Assembly (NCBI RefSeq): GCF_000284415.1
Contig: NC_017059.1
Span: forward strand, 1,801,924-1,819,518
Source of the DNA: Pararhodospirillum photometricum DSM 122
Lineage (GTDB): Bacteria > Pseudomonadota > Alphaproteobacteria > Rhodospirillales > Rhodospirillaceae
DNA: 17,595 nt
Direction of reading: 5' to 3'
Part shown: in pieces, positions 1 through 7,432 of the stretch
How the letters are laid out: each line of letters starts with the position of its first letter
Numbering within the stretch: position 1 is the stretch's first letter
Program-made: the position numbers and the translations under genes
The notes under the pieces: model-generated
Told to the model about the DNA's origin: nothing
Seen by the model: only the letters and a program-made list of their open reading frames with translations
Database searches by the model: none

Positions 1-1318
1 AGCGCTTCATCGCCTCAAAACGGCCTTTATTCGCCACTGCGGCATTAACAACCTGAGCGAGAGAACCCGCGCCAGCTGGTCCCATCAGGGGGCGTGCCGA
101 GATCAGGTTGGTGAAATAGAGGGCCGGAATCGCCCGCTCCTTGGCCGCCTGCACCACCGGGGTGGTGCCGATCGCCAGATCGGGTCGAAACGCTTCCACG
201 GCCCCGATATCTTGTTCCAGGGGCGCCCTGTAGGCGACAATCACCCCCTTGGCCTCCAGCCACTGCCGGTCCTCCTCGGACCAGGGCGTGCGCGGCAAGG
301 CTGTGCTGACATACGGAACCTCCGCGCCACTTTCGATCAGAAGACGCGCAACCAGCAGTTCCGAGCCCTCATAGCCCGAGAGGGTGATGCGGCCCTTGAT
401 CGGCGCCCCGGCCAGGGCGCCTTGGATGGCGGGCAGGATGCGGTTTTGGGCCGCCGCCACAGCGTCGGAAGCGACGCCGCAAGCTTTCCCTACCGATTCC
501 AACCACGCCGCCGTCCCATGGTAGCCCACGGGAGCCGAGCCGATGACCGGACGGCCGGCGTGTCGGAACTCGCGAATCGAATCGACATAGAACGGATGGA
601 TGGCCGCGGCCACGGCGCAGTCGAGGGCGGCGTACAGTTCGCGCCACTCCCGGGTCGGCACCACCGGCCCCACCGCCAGCCCCATAGGAGCCAGCATGGC
701 ACCAATGGTCATGGGATCGGCCGGGAACATCTCGCCCATCAAGGTAACCGTGGGCTTGTCGCTGGGGCCGCCGCGCGGCGCCATCACCGGGCCTTGTTCG
801 GCCTCGGTGCGGGCATAGCGCAGCATGGCCCCGGCCAACACATCCTTGGCCTCGGCATGGGTGCCAACGCCAAAGCCGGGCACGTCGATGCCGATGATGC
901 GCACCCCGTTGATCTCCTTGGGCAACAGCCGCAAGGGCACGCCCGAGGCGGAGGGCACGCACAAATTGGTCACAAGCACGGCGTCGTAGCGCTCGGGGTC
1001 AGCGAGCTGATACACGGCCTCGCGCAAGTCCTCGAACAGCTTGCCGGTGACCAGGGTCTCCGAGGTAAAGGGCACGTAGCCAATGGTGCGGCGCGCCCCA
1101 TAAAAATGTCCCGTGAAGCTCAGGCCATACACACAGCACGCCGACCCGCACAACACCGACGCGGTGCGGCGCATGCGCAAACCGACGCGCAGCGAGCCAA
1201 AGGCCGGACACATGGTGGGCGCCCGACCATGGGGCCCCGCCGGGACGGGAAAGCCCACGGTCCCACAGGCAGAGCCCGCGGCGGGCGTCGGATCGGACGG
1301 ACGATCAAGCGGCGTCAT
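1..1318 (-). CDS. bchY: Chlorophyllide a reductase subunit Y (3' end cut by window edge)
   Basis: BchY pairs with BchZ to form the catalytic component of chlorophyllide a oxidoreductase (COR). This nitrogenase-like enzyme takes electrons from BchX and reduces ring B of chlorophyllide a on the way to bacteriochlorophyll a. I translated the frame by hand: 439 codons without a stop run from the ATG at 1318 to the left edge, so the last part of a roughly 480-520 residue family protein lies outside the window. Cys37 (MCPAFGSLR), Cys62 (GSACCVYGL) and Cys120 (TNLCVPSASG) sit where the family places its iron-sulphur ligands. Other recognisable stretches are GHFYGARR, GIDVPGFGVG and LMGEMFPADP. The ATG lies 38 bp after bchX with an AAGGAT-type ribosome site. 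It is cotranscribed with bchX and bchC, and bchZ is expected just beyond position 1. Confidence 0.95.
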   Translation of the reverse strand, partial: MTPLDRPSDPTPAAGSACGTVGFPVPAGPHGRAPTMCPAFGSLRVGLRMRRTASVLCGSACCVYGLSFTGHFYGARRTIGYVPFTSETLVTGKLFEDLREAVYQLADPERYDAVLVTNLCVPSASGVPLRLLPKEINGVRIIGIDVPGFGVGTHAEAKDVLAGAMLRYARTEAEQGPVMAPRGGPSDKPTVTLMGEMFPADPMTIGAMLAPMGLAVGPVVPTREWRELYAALDCAVAAAIHPFYVDSIREFRHAGRPVIGSAPVGYHGTAAWLESVGKACGVASDAVAAAQNRILPAIQGALAGAPIKGRITLSGYEGSELLVARLLIESGAEVPYVSTALPRTPWSEEDRQWLEAKGVIVAYRAPLEQDIGAVEAFRPDLAIGTTPVVQAAKERAIPALYFTNLISARPLMGPAGAGSLAQVVNAAVANKGRFEAMKR

Positions 1319-1356
1319 GACGGACGGATCCTTGGCGCGATCTGACTGGGGCGCAC

Positions 1357-2349
1357 TCACGGGGTTTCGTACACGATCTCGAGGGACGGACGGGCCTCAA
1401 TGACCCCGCCGCACATATCCTCCATGGTCGCCGGCTCCAACACCACGTCGCGCCCTACGTCCTCGCTCTTAAACAGGCCCAGCAACTCTTCTTGGGTCAG
1501 CGCCGTGGGATGGATGGGCGGCGCAGCGGCCACGTTGGCGGCCAGGGCCTCAAACAAGGGGGCCCACTCGCCGCCCGGCATGGCGACGATCTCGTAGGCC
1601 GCGCTCTTGCGCCGGATGTCTTCGTTGGCGGGAATGGTCGCGAGCACCGGCACACCGGCCTTGGCCGCGAAGGCCTGGGCCTCGCCGGTGCCATCTTCCT
1701 TATTAATGACCATGCCGGCCACGCCGACCGACCCGCCCAGCCGGCGGAAGTACTCCACGGCCGAACAGACGTTGTTCACGACATAAAGCGACTGGAGGTC
1801 GTTGGAGCCGACCACGATGACCTTCTGGCACAGGTCGCGGGCAATGGGCAGACCAAAGCCGCCGCACACCACGTCGCCCAGGAAGTCGAGCAAGACGTAG
1901 TCAAAGCCCCACTCATGGAAGCCCAGCTTTTCCAGAATCTCGAAGCCATGGATAATGCCGCGCCCGCCGCAACCGCGCCCCACCTCGGGACCGCCCAACT
2001 CCATGGCAAACACGCCGTCGCGCTTGAAGCAAACATCCTCAATGCGCACTTCCTCGCCGGCGAGGCGCTTCTTGGCCGCCGTCTCAATGATGGTGGGGCA
2101 GGCCCGGCCGGCAAACAGCAAGGAAGTGGTATCGCTCTTAGGATCGCAGCCGATCAGCAACACGCGCTTGCCCTGGCGGGCCATCATGTAAGACAGGTTG
2201 GAGAGCGTGAAGCTCTTACCGATCCCGCCCTTGCCATAAATGGCGATGATCTGCGTCTCGCCCGGACGGGGCCCGAGCGTCGAACCGCCGGCGCGGTCGG
2301 GCTGCTCGGCCACCGGGGCCGGGGGACAGAGGGGGGGCAGTCCGGTCAT
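1357..2349 (-). CDS. bchX: Chlorophyllide a reductase iron protein BchX
   Basis: BchX is the ATP-dependent [4Fe-4S] reductase of chlorophyllide a oxidoreductase, a homodimer related to nitrogenase NifH and to BchL. It passes electrons to the BchY-BchZ component. The 330-residue length is usual. After a ~30-residue proline-rich N-terminal extension, the P-loop YGKGGIGKS spans residues 38-46, followed by GCDPKSDTTS (67-76). The cluster ligands are Cys127 in GRGCGGRGI and Cys162 in DVVCGGFGL. The conserved block VVGSNDLQSLYVVNNVCSAV follows. The start codon overlaps the end of bchC in an ATGA quartet, which suggests translational coupling. No domain is missing and it looks functional. Confidence 0.97.
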   Translation of the reverse strand: MTGLPPLCPPAPVAEQPDRAGGSTLGPRPGETQIIAIYGKGGIGKSFTLSNLSYMMARQGKRVLLIGCDPKSDTTSLLFAGRACPTIIETAAKKRLAGEEVRIEDVCFKRDGVFAMELGGPEVGRGCGGRGIIHGFEILEKLGFHEWGFDYVLLDFLGDVVCGGFGLPIARDLCQKVIVVGSNDLQSLYVVNNVCSAVEYFRRLGGSVGVAGMVINKEDGTGEAQAFAAKAGVPVLATIPANEDIRRKSAAYEIVAMPGGEWAPLFEALAANVAAAPPIHPTALTQEELLGLFKSEDVGRDVVLEPATMEDMCGGVIEARPSLEIVYETP

Positions 2350-3284
2350 GACGCGGATCTCCAGTCAAGAATCATCTTCAAGCACGCGGGATCGCCAAAC
2401 GCCGTGCGATAGGCGGCATCGGCCTCTTCGGGACGAGCGTGGTGGGTAATGAGGCCGGCCAGCGACAGACGCCCGTCGCCCAGCAGGGCCAAGATCCCGG
2501 CCACGTCGGCCGGCTTCCATTGGGCGGCCACGCGCAGCCGCGCCTCGCGCATGAAGGCGGGGGGGAAGGTAAAGGAGAGCGGGGCCTCGTAGAACCCGGC
2601 CAAAACGATCTCGCCCTGGGGGGCCAGACGGGCAATCAAGGTATCGAGCAGGCCCGCATCGCCGCTCACATCACAAATCGACGTGTAATCTTTGCGCCCA
2701 TCGGCGTCGGGATCGACCACCTCGTAGCCCAGGGCCCCGTCGCACCGCGCCGGATTCTTCTCCCAGACCACCGGCCGCCCGCCAAGGGCCACCACCACCC
2801 GGGCCACCAGACGGCCCAGGACCCCATGGCCGATGATCAGGTCGGGCAGTGCGCTGCCCGGCAGGGTCACCGCATGATGGGCGGTCGCGGCCAGCGCAAA
2901 CAAGGTACCGGTCTCGTCCATGCCCTCGGGCAAGGGCACCACGCGGGCCCCGGGGACCACGACCTTGGCGGCGGCCCCACCAAACAGGCCGCGCACCTCA
3001 CCGTAGCAGGTAGCGCCGGGCACGAACACCCGCTCGCCCACCGCCCGCCCCGAGGCGGCGCCCGCCTCGATCACCCGGCCCACCGACTCATAGCCCGGCA
3101 CCAAGGGATAGCCCAGGCCGGGAAACGGCGGCATGCGGCCGCTCCACAGCAGGCGCTCGGTGCCTGTGCTGATCCCGGACCACTCGATCGCCACCACCAC
3201 ATCGGCCTCGGTTGGGGGGGTGAGCGGTAGTCGCTTGAGCCCCAGCGATTGTGGTTTTTCTATGACGACAGCGAGAGTGTCCAT
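2346..3284 (-). CDS. bchC: Bacteriochlorophyllide hydroxyethyl dehydrogenase BchC
   Basis: BchC oxidises the C3 1-hydroxyethyl group of bacteriochlorophyllide to the acetyl group found in bacteriochlorophyll a, using NAD. The 312-residue protein is a medium-chain dehydrogenase-like fold: a GroES-like N-terminal half with GYESVGRV at 64-71, then a nucleotide-binding half with a glycine-rich turn GHGVLGRLV at 152-160. It lacks the zinc-binding cysteine cluster of classical alcohol dehydrogenases, as is usual for BchC. The product ends in ...ILDWRSAS. It is the first intact gene of the bchCXY run. A 105-bp gap separates it from the crtF remnant upstream. I looked there for the TGT-N12-ACA site of PpsR/CrtJ and found none, so regulation cannot be read from this stretch. 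Confidence 0.93.
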   Translation of the reverse strand: MDTLAVVIEKPQSLGLKRLPLTPPTEADVVVAIEWSGISTGTERLLWSGRMPPFPGLGYPLVPGYESVGRVIEAGAASGRAVGERVFVPGATCYGEVRGLFGGAAAKVVVPGARVVPLPEGMDETGTLFALAATAHHAVTLPGSALPDLIIGHGVLGRLVARVVVALGGRPVVWEKNPARCDGALGYEVVDPDADGRKDYTSICDVSGDAGLLDTLIARLAPQGEIVLAGFYEAPLSFTFPPAFMREARLRVAAQWKPADVAGILALLGDGRLSLAGLITHHARPEEADAAYRTAFGDPACLKMILDWRSAS

Positions 3285-3389
3285 GGGTGGCTCGGTGTCC
3301 GCTTTGTGTCTGGATTGTTATTGGTCGAAACGTGGCGCCATCGTAGCGGCGTTCGAGGGCGTGTCAAGCCTACCCTTGCGGGGCGGGTT

Positions 3390-3935
3390 TCAAGGCGTTG
3401 CGGCCAGAAGACACACCAGGAGCGGCCGACGCGTCGGCACCTTGCGCACCCGGGAAAACCCCGCCTCGTGCAGCAAAGCGCTCAGGGCCTCGGGGGTGCG
3501 CGGCCGGCCCGAGCCCATGGCCAGGAGGTAAAACAGGAAGTACGCGGTGGCCGACTCGGCGCCGACGGCCGCCATGGGCTCGGCCACCAGCAGCGTCCCG
3601 CCGGGCTCCAGGGCCTCCCGCGCGGCGCGCAGCAAGACTCGCACGGTGGCATCCTCGTGGTCGTGCACCACCCGGACCAAGGAAATGAGATCGGCACCCC
3701 GGGGCACGGGATCGCCCCGAAAATCCCCGCCAAGGCAGCAGACCCGCTCGCCCAGCCCGACCTTGGCCAACCGGGCCTCGGCGCGCGCGGCCACGGCGGG
3801 CAGATCAAGGGGGCTTCCGGGGAGATACGCTCCACCCGCGCCGTGGACGAAGCGATCAAGCATGACGTCGCCGGCGCACACCACGCGGGCTTCGCTCAAG
3901 CGTCCCGCCCATTCGGCAAGGGAGACGGTGTTCAT
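3390..3935 (-). pseudogene. Chimeric ORF: HldE-like N terminus joined to C-terminal part of CrtF methyltransferase
   Basis: An open frame of 181 codons exists, but its two ends belong to different families. From about residue 43 (DLPAVAARAEARLA) onward it is the C-terminal part of CrtF, the SAM-dependent demethylspheroidene/hydroxycarotenoid O-methyltransferase. Blocks GGDFRGDP, GADLISLVRVVHDHED (probable catalytic His region) and PGGTLLVAEPM match that family. The order crtF then bchC on the same strand is the classical one. The first 32 residues (ending GDVMLDRFVHG) are the nucleotide-sugar kinase start of HldE/RfaE. CrtF is normally near 380 residues; the dimerisation domain and the SAM-binding glycine-rich loop, which sit before DLPAV, are absent, so methyltransferase activity is very unlikely. 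The ATG has an AGAGG ribosome site, which belongs to the hldE part. The junction is at about 3808-3814. Confidence 0.85.
3811..3935 (-). pseudogene. hldE: 5' remnant of hldE/rfaE heptose kinase, with a frameshift
   Basis: Residues 16-32 of this frame (ARVVCAGDVMLDRFVHG) are the conserved opening of the D-glycero-beta-D-manno-heptose-7-phosphate kinase domain of HldE, an LPS core biosynthesis enzyme. The family continues with RVERISPEAP. That exact peptide is encoded here too, but in the +1 frame (codons 3838-3809), as if one extra G had been added near 3838-3840. Homology to HldE stops at SPEAP, where the CrtF sequence begins. About 42 of the ~480 codons expected for a full bifunctional HldE remain. 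The extra base could be a mutation in a dead fragment or a sequencing error next to a bad join. Confidence 0.75.
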
Positions 3936-3990
3936 GGGGTTGCCTCTGGCTCGGGTCGGGAAGCGGGGGGGGCGCCAGACGAGGTGACGC

Positions 3991-4036
3991 GGGGCTGCCG
4001 CCCCGGGCCCCGCCTGGGGCGATGCCCCAGACCCCC
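3991..4036 (+). repeat. GC-rich double-palindrome intergenic element
   Basis: Two perfect small palindromes stand side by side: GGGGC-TGCC-GCCCC (3991-4004) and TGGGGC-GAT-GCCCCA (4015-4029). The second runs into CCCCAGACCCC (4025-4035), the same core found in the repeats at 7311, 10403, 15775 and 17569. It lies in the 151-bp gap between lysA and the hldE remnant. It is probably a diverged relative of that family; the function is unknown. Confidence 0.55.
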
Positions 4037-4069
4037 TTTTTTCTTTTTTGGGTTCAAGAAAAAAGGGGG
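4032..4069. repeat. Long inverted repeat, 14-bp arms, G/C foot and A/T top
   Basis: Left arm CCCCCTTTTTTCTT (4032-4045) and right arm AAGAAAAAAGGGGG (4056-4069) are perfectly complementary around a 10-nt loop. It begins 18 bp past the lysA stop codon, so it may terminate lysA transcription. However, it lacks the usual T run after the stem on the minus strand. Read on the plus strand, the preceding TGGGGC/GCCCCA hairpin followed by the T-rich arm looks more like a terminator, but no plus-strand gene lies before it. Confidence 0.6.
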
Positions 4070-4086
4070 GGTGGGGGGTCAGGAGG

Positions 4087-5355
4087 TTATTTGAGCCACT
4101 CGGGGACGCTTTCCAGGGCGGTCATCTCGGCCAGGGTGGGGCGGCGGCGCACGACATCGAAGCGGTTGCCCTTGACCAGCACCTCGGGCACCAGGGGGCG
4201 GCCGTTGTAGGTGGAGGACATGGCCGCGCCATAAGCGCCCGCCGTGGCAAAGGCCACCAAGGCGTCCGGGGCCAGGGGCGGCAGGGGCCGCTGCCGGGCG
4301 AACAGGTCGCCGGTTTCACAAATGGGCCCGACCACGTCCAGCGGCTCGTAGGGGGCGTCCGGGGCCGGCTGCTCGACGGGCAGGATCTCATGATAGGCGT
4401 CGTACATGGCCGGGCGCACGAGATCGTTGAAGCCGGCATCAAGGATCAGGAACTTGCGCGCCGCCCCTTCCTTCACATAGACCACGCGCGAGACCAGCAG
4501 GCCGGCGTTGCCGGCGATCAGGCGGCCGGGCTCCAGGATCAAGGTCACGCCCAGGTCGCCAAAGCACTCCTTGGCCAAGGCGGCATAAGCGCTCGGCGCC
4601 GGGCTTGACGGGTCGTCGCGGTGGTAGGGCACCCCAAGGCCACCGCCCAGATCCACCCGCTTCAGGGCAATCCCCTCGCCGCGCAGCGAAAGCACCAACT
4701 CGCGCAGGCGCAAGAAGGCCGCCCGGAACGGCGCCAGATCGAGGATCTGCGAGCCGATGTGCACCGCAACGCCCTTGAGATCAATGCCGGGCAAGGTGTT
4801 GGCGAGGCGGAACAAGGCCGGCGCCGTGGCCCAGTCGATGCCGAACTTGTTCTCCTTGCGCCCGGTGGAGATCTTGTCGTGGGTGTCGGCGGTCACGTCG
4901 GGATTAATGCGCAGGGCGACCGGCGCCAGCGTTCCCATGGCCGAGGCGAACTCCGAGAGGGCGCGCAGCTCGGGCTCGGACTCGACGTTGATCTGGGCGA
5001 TCCCCAGTGACAAGGCGGCGGTCAGTTCGTCGCGGGTCTTGCCCACCCCGGAGAACACCACCCGCTTGGCCGGAATGCCGGCGGCGATGGCATGGCGCAT
5101 CTCGCCCACGCTCACCACGTCGGCGCCGGCGCCCAGTCGGCCCAACAAGGTCAGCACGGCCTTGTTGCCGTTGGTCTTGGTGGCGAAGCAGACGTGCGCA
5201 TCCTGGCCGGTGAAGGCCTCGGTGATCACCCGGTAGTGATGCTCCAAGGTTGCGCTGGAATACACATAAAACGGCGTGCCCACCGACTCCGCGATGCGGG
5301 GCAGGGGAACATCCTCGGCATGCAAAATGCCGGACTTGTACGTGAAATGGTCCAT
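4087..5355 (-). CDS. lysA: Diaminopimelate decarboxylase
   Basis: LysA decarboxylates meso-diaminopimelate to L-lysine with pyridoxal phosphate, the last step of lysine synthesis in the cytosol. The 422-residue length is normal. The N-terminal alanine-racemase-like barrel carries the PLP lysine at Lys60 in FATKTNGN, HIGSQ at 199-203 and the phosphate-binding GGGLG at 237-241. EPGRLI (275-280) and the substrate-binding CETGD (346-350), with the catalytic Cys347 contributed across the dimer, follow. YGAAMSSTYN closes the active-site region. Close relatives such as ornithine or arginine decarboxylase are possible in principle, but length and motifs fit LysA. It sits 21 bp after trpS on the same strand and may be cotranscribed with it. 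Its own downstream gap holds the hairpin at 4032-4069. Confidence 0.95.
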   Translation of the reverse strand: MDHFTYKSGILHAEDVPLPRIAESVGTPFYVYSSATLEHHYRVITEAFTGQDAHVCFATKTNGNKAVLTLLGRLGAGADVVSVGEMRHAIAAGIPAKRVVFSGVGKTRDELTAALSLGIAQINVESEPELRALSEFASAMGTLAPVALRINPDVTADTHDKISTGRKENKFGIDWATAPALFRLANTLPGIDLKGVAVHIGSQILDLAPFRAAFLRLRELVLSLRGEGIALKRVDLGGGLGVPYHRDDPSSPAPSAYAALAKECFGDLGVTLILEPGRLIAGNAGLLVSRVVYVKEGAARKFLILDAGFNDLVRPAMYDAYHEILPVEQPAPDAPYEPLDVVGPICETGDLFARQRPLPPLAPDALVAFATAGAYGAAMSSTYNGRPLVPEVLVKGNRFDVVRRRPTLAEMTALESVPEWLK

Positions 5356-5376
5356 GATCAGGTCCGCAGGCCGGGG

Positions 5377-6375
5377 TTACGGGCGCAAAAGGCCGACAAT
5401 ATCGTAAATGTCCGCCAAAATCGGCTGGGCAATGGCGTTGGCGCGCTCGGCGCCGTCGCGCAAGACCGCGTCAATCGCCCCAGGATCGGCCATCAGGCGG
5501 GCCATCTCGGTGTTGATCGGTTGCAAGACCGACACCGCGAGGTCCGTCAGCTCGTTCTTGAAGGCGCTGAACGGCTGCCCCCCTACGCGCGCCAGCACCT
5601 CGGCCCGGGTGAGGTCGGCCAGCGCGGCGTAGATTCCCACCAGATTGGCCGCTTCCGGGCGCCCGTCCAGTCCTTCCACCGTTTCTGGCAGGGGTTCCGG
5701 GTCGGTTTTTGCCTTTTTCAACTTCTGGGCGATAGTGTCGGCGGTGTCCGTCATATTGATGCGCGAGAAATCCGACTCGTCGGACTTGCTCATCTTCTTC
5801 GAGCCGTCGCGCAGCGACATCACCCGGGTGGCCTCGCCCAGGATCAAGGGCTCGGTCAGCGGGAAGAAATCAACCCCGTAGTCATTGTTGAACTTTTGCG
5901 CGATGTCGCGGGTCAGTTCCAAATGCTGCTTTTGGTCCTCGCCCACCGGCACATGGGTCGCCTTGTAAATCAGGATGTCGGCGGCCATCAGATTGGGGTA
6001 GGCGAACAAACCCACCGACGCATTCTCGCGGTTCTTGCCGGCCTTTTCCTTGAACTGGGTCATCCGGTTGAGCCAGCCCATGCGCGCGACGCAATTGCAC
6101 ACCCAGGCCAACTGGGCGTGGGCCGGTACCGTGGACTGGTTGAACAGGACGTTTTTCTTGGGATCCAGACCGGCCGCCAGCAAGCCGGCCGTCACTTCCC
6201 GAATGGCGTGGCGCAAGGTGGCGGGGTCTTGCCAAACCGTGATGGCGTGCTGATCGACGACGCAAAACAGGCACTCGTAGTCGCTCTGGAGGCGCACCCA
6301 ATTGCGGATGGCGCCCAGATAGTTGCCCAGGTGCAGGTTTCCGGTGGGCTGTACGCCCGAGAAGATGCGGTTCAT
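5377..6375 (-). CDS. trpS: Tryptophanyl-tRNA synthetase
   Basis: TrpRS is a class I synthetase that charges tRNA-Trp. I start it at the ATG at 6375, giving 332 residues, the usual size. The frame stays open to 6453, but the extra 26 residues are not family-like. The chosen ATG has a GAGG ribosome site 8-10 nt upstream and gives the classical opening [19 protein letters not shown]. The HIGH-type signature is [10 protein letters not shown] (10-19) and the KMSKS loop is at 194-198. A TTGACC hexamer lies upstream on the minus strand near 6467 as a possible -35, but no good -10 follows. The gene is divergent from bluB and directly upstream of lysA. Confidence 0.95.
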   Translation of the reverse strand: MNRIFSGVQPTGNLHLGNYLGAIRNWVRLQSDYECLFCVVDQHAITVWQDPATLRHAIREVTAGLLAAGLDPKKNVLFNQSTVPAHAQLAWVCNCVARMGWLNRMTQFKEKAGKNRENASVGLFAYPNLMAADILIYKATHVPVGEDQKQHLELTRDIAQKFNNDYGVDFFPLTEPLILGEATRVMSLRDGSKKMSKSDESDFSRINMTDTADTIAQKLKKAKTDPEPLPETVEGLDGRPEAANLVGIYAALADLTRAEVLARVGGQPFSAFKNELTDLAVSVLQPINTEMARLMADPGAIDAVLRDGAERANAIAQPILADIYDIVGLLRP

Positions 6376-6598
6376 CGACAACGCCTCACGGCTAGGGACA
6401 AGGCCGGGGCCGTCCCCGGCCTGGGGAGCATAAACCGGGGCGGGGTAGACCATTCATGCGAATCGGTCAAGCCTTTGAGCCTGGACCCTCTCAAGGAAAA
6501 GGGGAGGGCTCGGCAGGGGCGGCCGCCGTTGAAAACCGGTTCCTCCCCTGGCGCTCTCGTTTTAGGATCGCTCTTGGATCTCGATGACTGGAGCGTTC

Positions 6599-7267
6599 AT
6601 GTCGCAGCTTCTCCCCCTGGCCCCTCCTGCCGCGTCTCCCCCGTCCTTTGCGGGCGCCTTCCAGGCCGACCTCGACACCTTGCTGACGTGGCGGCGCGAT
6701 GTGCGGCGGTTTCGCACCGACCCCGTGCCCGAACCCCTGGTCGAGGCCCTGCTGGCCCGTGCCCACCTTGCCCCCAGCGTTGGCAACTCCCAGCCCTGGC
6801 GTTTCGTGCGCGTGCGCAGCCCGGAGCGCATCGAGGCCGTCGCCGCCGACTTCGCCGCCTGCAACGCCCGTGCACAAAACGCCCAGCCCCCCGAGCGTCA
6901 GGCCGCCTACGCCGCCCTCAAGGTCGAGGGCCTGCGCGAGGCGCCGGTCCAGATGGCCGTGTTCTGCGACGACACCACGGCCCAGGGCCACGGCTTGGGC
7001 CAAGCCACCATGCCCGAGACTCGCGCCTATTCGGTGGTGCTGGCCATTCATACCCTGTGGCTCGCCGCCCGGGCCCAGGGCCTTGGGGTCGGCTGGGTCT
7101 CCATCTTGTCGCCCGAGGTCGTTACCCGGAGTCTCGAGGTGCCCGCTGGCTGGCGCTTTATCGCGTGGCTGTGCATCGGTTGGCCCGAGCAGGCGCTGGG
7201 TATCCCCGAGTTGGAAACCGCCGGCTGGCAAGATCGGGCCGAGCGGCCGGTGGTTGTCGAGCGCTAG
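6599..7267 (+). CDS. bluB: 5,6-dimethylbenzimidazole synthase
   Basis: BluB is a nitroreductase-fold flavoenzyme that uses O2 to cleave reduced FMN into 5,6-dimethylbenzimidazole, the lower ligand of cobalamin. The 222-residue protein has the FMN-binding WRRDVRRFR (31-39), LAPSVGNSQPWRFV (57-70), GLGVGWVSIL (161-170) and LCIGWPE. Asp34 and Ser168 align with the residues known to matter in Sinorhizobium BluB (Asp32, Ser167), so it is unlikely to be a general nitroreductase. I chose ATG 6599 because GGAG lies 5 nt before it. An in-frame ATG at 6584 is possible and would add five residues. No cobalamin riboswitch is evident in the 130-200 bp upstream. B12 supply fits an anaerobic bacteriochlorophyll maker, since the BchE cyclase is cobalamin-dependent, but no such gene is visible here. 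Confidence 0.9.
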   Translation: MSQLLPLAPPAASPPSFAGAFQADLDTLLTWRRDVRRFRTDPVPEPLVEALLARAHLAPSVGNSQPWRFVRVRSPERIEAVAADFAACNARAQNAQPPERQAAYAALKVEGLREAPVQMAVFCDDTTAQGHGLGQATMPETRAYSVVLAIHTLWLAARAQGLGVGWVSILSPEVVTRSLEVPAGWRFIAWLCIGWPEQALGIPELETAGWQDRAERPVVVER

Positions 7268-7310
7268 CGTCCTTTTCAGGGGGCACCCCGGGGCAATCGT
7301 CAGAAAAAAA

Positions 7311-7347
7311 GGAAGGCTGGGGCGGCGGGGCCTCCCCAGACCCCTCG
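7311..7347 (+). repeat. Palindromic intergenic repeat, copy 1
   Basis: The element reads AAGGCTGGGGCGGCGGGGCCTCCCCAGACCCCTCG (from 7313), 44 nt after the bluB stop and directly after a run of seven A. The halves GGCTGGGG and CCTCCCCAG pair imperfectly. It has the same orientation and flank pattern as copies at 10403, 15775 and 17569. Confidence 0.75.
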
Positions 7348-7432
7348 GTCTTGCGGGGGGTCGGCGCTTGTGGCGACCAGCGGCCTTGGCTACCCTCACG
7401 GTCCCATCCTTTTTCGGACCGGAGGCTGTCCT

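Noticed and set aside
212..1345. Plus-strand open frame of 377 codons
   Set aside because: It is antisense to bchY, whose hand-translated frame carries the conserved cysteines and family motifs.
3285..3389. PpsR/CrtJ operator (TGT-N12-ACA) upstream of bchC
   Set aside because: The stretch contains no ACA on the plus strand, so the perfect palindromic site is absent.
3390..3935. A genuine bifunctional kinase-methyltransferase
   Set aside because: Only ~32-42 residues of HldE are present, without substrate or ATP sites, and the methyltransferase part lacks its SAM-binding loop. Neither half could work.
6376..6598. Cobalamin riboswitch upstream of bluB
   Set aside because: The gap is short, and I could not find the conserved B12-box-like segment or a long structured leader.
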